Assembly (NCBI RefSeq): GCF_040939455.1 | Contig: NC_134112.1 | Location: 21,850,501 to 21,914,500 of the forward strand | Reading direction: 5' to 3' | Origin: Microcebus murinus | Lineage: Eukaryota; Chordata; Mammalia; Primates; Cheirogaleidae | Length of the DNA: 64,000 bases | Part shown: positions 58,211 through 64,000 of the stretch, piece by piece | Layout: each line of letters begins with the position of its first letter | Position numbering within the stretch: the first letter of the stretch is position 1 | Made by a program: the position numbers and the translations under genes | The notes under the pieces: model-generated | What the model was told of the DNA's origin: nothing | Seen by the model: the letters and a program-made list of their open reading frames with translations, nothing else | Databases searched by the model: none

Positions 58211-61200
58211 GTGTTAGCTGGTGTGTGTATGATGCTGGTTAGTATGATGCTGGTTCTGTACTCCCCACCTGTCCAGTGAGCCCAACAGGCCACAGCCCAC
58301 TGGGATAAACCATTTTTGCTCCCTGGAAAACCATCCTTCAACTGCAAGTCAGTATGAAGGCCTTACCATCTGCCATCCCATTGTGGGTACAATAAACTGT
58401 GGTTGAAGATGCTGCCTATTACAATAGTCAGTGTTCCTTGTGTGTAATTAGCTTCTTTTTTGAACTTAAAATCAGAAAAAAAAAAGCTTATTTCTCCTGA
58501 GAATTTTATAACTTACCATATTTCCATTTTTGCCTTGGCTGCCAGAAAGCTCAGAGCCAAATATGGTGTTCTAGAGTGTGTTAACTATTGCAGCTCAAGC
58601 TCTTGATAAAAAAATTATTCTTTCTTTTTCTCAAAATATAATCTTTATTTTTATCCAGTAATTCAATTAGTCATTAACAAAAAATTACTGAGTGAAATTT
58701 CTATACCAAGAGGATGTTCCCTGCTAAAGCTGTACTTGTAAACAAGGTAGAAATGTATCCATCCTCTTGGGGAAGTAACTCAAGGGAAGAAAAAATAAGC
58801 GACTTGTAAAGGGTGGGGAAGGGGCTCTGCCATGATAGAAATGCAGGCTCCACTGGAAACACGCAGGAAAGGCCTTCAACACAGACTTAGAGCTTAGGGA
58901 GGGAGAGAGTGCCAAGGAAGACTTTCTGGAGAAAATCATGTCTAACAGAAACCCAAGGGACAAGCAGAAATCAGAAGAGAAGAGAACACTGCTCCAGGCA
59001 AGAAGAGAAGCACATGCAAAGGCCCAGAGGCAAGAGAGTGCAAGCTGACTATGCAGCAGCAGAGAAGAGCCCTGATGATGTCTTTTTTTTTTTTTTAACA
59101 AGCAACTTCAAGTCCCTTTTGTGGAAGTAGAAATGGAATGAATCAATCAACAATAATCTTAAATCAAGCTCATCTTAATCCTGCAATTTCAGGCTAGTCA
59201 CTTCACTTCTGTTGCCCTCAGCTTCACCATTTGCAAAACAAGGACCTTGAGGACCCATCTGGCAAATTTCCTTGGCTGGCATACAGTATACATTCTATGA
59301 GACAGTGTCTGTAGAAGTGCTCTGACAATTGTAAATGTTGATGTCCTCACACAGGGGGCACAAGCCTGTGAGGACTTGGGCCACCGGCCCCTTATCACAG
59401 CTCTGCTACAGAATTGCATGTTGCCTTATCTTCCCTTCCGTAAAAAGCCTACGTACTCTGCCATGACTTTCATTTCCCCTGGGGGACGTCACAAAGAGTT
59501 TTTAGTCTCAGTTTTCTCCTCTGGAATGCCTACGTACTTCTGCCATGGACTTACACATTGTCTTGGGGAAGCATGGTACTTTCTTGGTCTGTGGTCTGTT
59601 TCCTCTTCTGCCATGCTTATAATGCCCGCCTACTTATCAGACTGCAATTACATAATGGACACAGAAGCCTATGGCAAGCCCCAGCTCCCTCTATAAATTT
59701 ATTATTACTCTTTGTGCCAGAATTTCCCCTAGTCACCCTCAAGAAGACCTCACCCTGAGCCCTGGACATGCCCTTCTGCAGAGGGTAGAAAGCGAACTCT
59801 GCTTGGAGCTTCTTGCTCTAGCCAGAACACAACTGAATTGTACCAATATTCCATTTTGTTTGTTAAAACTTTTATTAAAATTATCTCATCAAATTCAAGC
59901 TGCCAAGACACTGAGACCACAGGGCAATGTGCCTGCAATGAAAGGCGAGCTCAGACAAGGCAACTGGGCCGGAAACCACTGTTAGGGTCCAGAAAAATGT
60001 CTGGTGCCACTTAGGAGGAAGAGGCCATTCTTCCAGTGCTGCTCTGAGGCTCTGAGAGAACTGAGCCCACCAAGGGACTCCAATGGCAGGCAGAGGCATC
60101 CCTAAGCTGGCCAGGGGCCTGCCAGACACCTCACCCAGAGCGTGAGCGGTAATGAAAACACGGTGAGGAGGCTATTTATTTTGGGCAGAGATGGCTCAGT
60201 ATGCATTTCCAGGCCTGGCACGAGGAATCCCTCTTAAGCCCAGGCCATGAAAAATGAATTTGGTGAGGGCAGTGCTGAGGCAGCTCAACTGATTCCAGCA
60301 AAAACAAATTAAACTGCAGGGGGAAAACACTGCCTTCCAGAGTGAGGAAGGCCAAATGTTGACCCTCTGTACCAAGAACCAAAGCTGGGCGAGGAGGGGG
60401 ACTGCTTTGAGTCCATAGGCCTTACTGAAAAAAGGCAGTCCCCTTGCCCTGGAGCAGACCTCACTCTCTGAACCCCTTTCATAGTCACTGTCTTGCTTAG
60501 GCTTCATTGAAACCCTGAGGTACAGGCCAAGCAGCAGGCCCCACCTTACAGACAAGCTTACAGAGGCCCTGGTGCTGAGGGGCCACCTGGGGCCATCAGT
60601 TGGCAGAGACAAGCCTCAGAACTTTGGGTCACTTGAGCAAGTACCCTCAGGCCCCTCGTTGGGCTCCTAGCAGACTCACCAGTTATTTCCCTTTCCTGGA
60701 TGTGGTGGCTTCATGCTCTGCTCACCTGTGTGGTACAGGTGTCCTCAGTCCTGGCCACCTTGCTCAAATGCTGCACACTGACGCCATCAGGCTCTGCTTG
60801 TCTCTCACATGTACTGCCATATTCTCATACGTTCTGAATTTACTAGTAGGTCTCCTTTCTGCTGATTCAGATTGCTGGTACTTGATTTAGAAAACATGCT
60901 TCTCCATATGTTTACGGTTCTTTGAGAACCATGGTTAGAGAGTGAAGAGCTGGAAGTTATCTGATAACTGCTATAAATTCCATTTTCTGGATGAGAAAAC
61001 TGAAGTCCAGTGACTTTCCCAAGGGCACATGTGAATAAGGAATAAGCCAGAGGAGGTCCCCAGGCCCCTGTTCCAGGCCTTCTGGCCACCCTTGGCCAAG
61101 CAGTGAACACATAGCATCAACAGACAGCCAGCTGGATTATTCTGAGGAAGAACCAGACAGAGGTACGGACAGGGAGCAAGCAACAGCCAGTCCAGGGCTA

Positions 61201-61929
61201 TCCTCCCACTGACCTCCTCCGCAGTCTGGACAGAGCAACCCATGCGGAAAGGGAATCATCCTAATCTGTGTCTGTGTGCCTAGCCGTGGGGCACTCCATG
61301 GGCTGAGTCTTCATGAGAGGTAACAGCCCTGAGATGAAAGGACTTCATGGGGATTGGCACCTCCAGTGACCTAACACCTGCCTCCCTTATTCTCAGAGCA
61401 GGCCCTGTTTCCTATCCAAGGGACATCTGGTGTTGTCAGGACCTGGGCACTTCCTAGGGCTGTGCCAGGTCCTCAGGGTCTTTGGCAAAAAGTGCTGCAG
61501 GAGGGTATTCTATTGGCAGGAGCTTTAGGCCTGGTCCCACATCCTGCAAGTTCTCCTACCCTCTCAGTTGACCACCAAATCCTCCAGTGCCTTCCCTGGG
61601 GCCTCAAAGAGCAGATCCCACACCCAGAAGCCTGAAGGAAAGGCCAAGGGGAGGCCCAGAGGTTTGCTCACACCCCAGGAGAGAAAGCAGATGCTCTTTC
61701 TTTGCTTTAATCCTGACACACAGACATCAGAATCGTGAGGCCTTGCAGTTGGGGATCTCAGAGATCACATCATGGGCCTCCTGGCCTTGGCTCACTCTGC
61801 GCAACCCCCTGCTATGAGTCTTCCCCCCATTTCCACATGTCTACCACTAACCCATCTCAAGGCTGCCCTTAAACCACCATGACAGTGGCAAGCGTAACAC
61901 CCACAGCAGGAGCTAGCAATCCCTCACAA

Positions 61930-62095
61930 GGCCAAGCAAGCACACCTATTGCAGGAATTCTGCACAGTGCTCTGAGGGAGGCACCAGTATTGTTATCCAC
62001 ATTTCACAGATGAGGAAACTGAGGTACAGAGCTACTAAGTAAGTTGCCCAAGGTCACAGAGCTACTAAAGGGTGAACCTAGATCCCAGGCCAGGC
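61930..62095 (-). mobile_element. MIR SINE
   Basis: Reverse-oriented MIR: TTATCCACATTTCACAGATG, AGGAAACTGAGGTACAGAGC and AAGTTGCCCAAGGTCACAGA. Confidence 0.9.
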
Positions 62096-62826
62096 TGACT
62101 GGCTCTAGACCATGTTCTGTACCTCTGGGATGTGCAATCCCTTCTCTACAAAGCCTGTGATACCACAGCCCTACCCTGAACACCTGAGCCCTTTGACTCT
62201 GACGCTGTCTGGCCCTGGCCTACAGCCAGGAGTGGACATACAGCTCTCCTCCAGCAGATTGGTGGCTCCGGGTCCCAGCCTAGACCAGCCCTGCCTCCCT
62301 ACGGACACCAAGCAGGGTTGGATCTCCATCAACACTGCTAAGCCCTCTAACCCAGCTTGAGAAGCCACTTTCTCCTCACCGCCCCCCTACCACCACCACC
62401 ACCAGGCCTAGGACCCACTCTGCTGACTAGGAGTTCATGATTTCCAGAGGCAGCTGCTTCCGCTGGGACAGAGAGCTCTCGTGACCACTGTCTACAAGCT
62501 GCTTCCCCTTCACTCCAACCCCACCCAATGCAGCTCTGCTTTTTGCAGCTCTAGCTATGGCTCTCCCTGAGCTTGTCTCCATGGCCAGCCCTCAAGGATG
62601 CAATGGCAGAAACTGGACTCCTTGCCACCAAGTCCATTCTTCTCTAGCCAAAATCACCCTCGTGTCCTCAGCCCACCGCCTGGGGGCCAGTATCAGCCCT
62701 TTCCCAGCCTCTCTGCCTCCTCCTGGGGGAAGGGGAAATGCCAATTCCAGTGCACTAGCTTCTCTTCCACAATGCAATGAGAAGGCTAGTAAAGCATGGC
62801 CTATAAAAATAAACTATTGTTCATAC

Positions 62827-62892
62827 CTGATGAATGCTGTGTTGAAGAAAAGTCACCAGCTCCTCATAACAGGTCAAACTGTGGAGTGTGAG
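62827..62892 (-). CDS. MINDY4: MINDY4 exon (22 codons), most upstream in window
   Basis: A 66-bp exon, phase 0 on both sides. It reads LTLHSLTCYEELVTFLQHSI then HQ. This fits the MINDY4 catalytic domain just before FEVGPYGC. The acceptor AG (CTTCTCAG) is at 62894-62893 and the donor GTATGA at 62826. It starts the 220-residue C-terminal part of a roughly 757-residue protein. The N-terminal region and the part with the catalytic Cys must lie beyond the right edge. Confidence 0.95.
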
Positions 62893-64000
62893 CTGAGAAG
62901 AAACAAGCACACAGTATGAGCTGCCCAAGCCCCCATGGATGGAGCCCCTCCTGGATTAGCTCATGCTGCCCTGGCTTCAGTCGCTACAAAACCCAACTTG
63001 CAGCACTCTGGGAGGCCGAGGCAGGCGGATTGCTCGAGGTCAGGAGTTCGAAACCAGCCTGAGCAAGAGTGAGACCCCGTTCTCTACTATAAGTAGAAAG
63101 AAATTAATTGGCCAACTAATATATATAGAAAAAATTAGCCAGGCATGGTGGCGCATGCCTATAGTCCCAGCTACTCGGGAGGCTGAGGCGGGAGGATTGC
63201 TTGAGCCCAGGAGTTTGAGGTTGCTGTGAGCTAGCTAGGCTGATGCCATGGCACTCACTCTAGCCTGGGCAACAAAGCGAGACTCTGTCTCAAAAAAAAA
63301 AAAAAAAAATCCCACTTGGGAATGTCCCTGCATCAGACAGCAGCATCCTCCAGGGCATGGCTGAGCAGCACACTCACACCTGTGTGCAGCTGAAAGGCTG
63401 GCCCAGCACAGCTGGGGTCTCTAGGGTAGTCTGCCCTACAGCAGCCCTGGGACTCCTTTGAGAGTCCTCAGGATTCTAGACACCATGGGACTAAAGCAAA
63501 GGATCCAGCATCAGGCATTGCCCCAACAGGGGAGGGCTGCTCCCCCATGGGAGAGCCATTGACATCTGAGAAGAGGCTGGGGGTCGGGGCATGTAGGGTG
63601 GGTGTCACATCCAAATCACAACAGCCAAGCCAGGTCAAAGCCCAACAGGCCATATCCTGAGCCCAATGGGAAGCAGCAGCTATGAGTCTCCTTTGCTTTC
63701 TCAGGCAGGCCAGGAAAAAACACTTTTAGAAAAACATTCAACGATGTGAGATCCTTAATTAGGGTCACAGGGCCACACGTGCCTAAACATAGGTCAAATG
63801 AAACTAATTAATTAAAGCAAAAATTCTCAGTGAAGAGGTGGCTGAAAAACTTCACTGTTTTCATATTTTCAAAAATCCCAAAGTGTATGTCTCTCATTTT
63901 TTCCCCTCACTTTGTATTACTTGGGTCTGCTTTTATGGCTGGTGCTCTATGCTGCGAGTTCCTCCCCACTTTCTAACTTCTTCTCCCTCTCCATCCCACC
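62893..64000 (-). other. MINDY4: MINDY4 intron running off the right edge
   Basis: Holds one 5'-truncated Alu (63001-63309) and unique sequence. I looked for the preceding exon (expected to end in VLET-type residues) and did not find it before 64000. Confidence 0.7.
63001..63309 (+). mobile_element. 5'-truncated lemur-type Alu SINE
   Basis: It starts inside the left arm at CAGCACTCTGGGAGGCC and ends in an A-tail. The linker holds AATTAATTGGCCAACTAATA and TATATAG, the strepsirrhine signature. CCCAACTTG just before it and CCCACTTG just after the tail look like a target-site duplication, so the truncation happened on insertion. It is antisense to MINDY4, about 110 bases from a coding exon. Confidence 0.95.

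Larger units (their letters stand above)
57276..62826 (-). other. MINDY4: MINDY4 5.6-kb intron
   Basis: Contains MIRs at 58020-58210 and 61930-62090, a fragment of an unassigned old repeat (58880-59045), AT-rich sequence at 57850-57950 and 58440-58720, and unique sequence. No exon is needed between the flanking exons. Confidence 0.85.

Noticed and set aside
1..64000. CRISPR arrays, operons, phage genes, rRNA or tRNA genes
   Set aside because: None seen. The tandem repeats present are microsatellites and a minisatellite, and the tRNA-like sequences are MIR remnants.

Overview
This window is ordinary GC-rich, repeat-studded mammalian chromosomal DNA. It comes most probably from a strepsirrhine (lemur-like) primate. 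The lineage inference rests on the SINEs: the Alu copies at 53.1 and 63.0 kb carry the lemur-type linker (TTGGCCAA plus TATATATA between the two arms) and the 'cagcactctgggaggcc' left-arm variant. The L1 at 31.0-35.9 kb is also of a lemur-like type. There are no bacterial, phage or CRISPR features.

Two protein-coding genes can be supported, both on the minus strand and in tandem. The seven C-terminal coding exons of MINDY4 (FAM188B, a K48-linkage-preferring deubiquitinase) lie at 62.9, 57.3, 44.1, 40.7, 28.9, 28.2 and 20.8 kb. Their splice phases join into one uninterrupted 220-codon frame ending in TGA at 20814-20816. About 19 kb downstream is AQP1 (aquaporin-1): TATA box at 1863-1870, start codon at 1783, and the whole 128-codon first coding exon down to 1400; the rest of AQP1 lies beyond the left edge. 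The order MINDY4 then AQP1 in the same orientation matches human 7p14.3, so synteny supports both calls.

Layout: 1-1399 is AQP1 intron 1. 1400-1783 is AQP1 coding exon 1, with its 5' UTR and promoter to about 1935. 1.9-20.4 kb is intergenic and holds a long polypurine tract, microsatellites, MIR/L2/MER5A fragments and a cluster of GATA motifs. 20.4-64 kb is the 3' half of MINDY4. Its introns carry a dead, 5'-truncated L1, four Alus, three MLT1 LTRs, MER5A/MER20 DNA-transposon remnants, many MIRs, and a near-perfect 158-bp inverted repeat.

The two genes have unrelated jobs: ubiquitin chain trimming, and water permeability of red cells, kidney and endothelium. I see no new enzyme system. The observations most worth a second look are four: the inverted repeat at 42.46-43.23 kb; an unassigned ~195-bp interspersed element present twice, once inside the L1; a cluster of four WGATAA motifs plus a CACCC box 13 kb upstream of AQP1; and the polypurine tract about 0.8 kb upstream of the AQP1 start.
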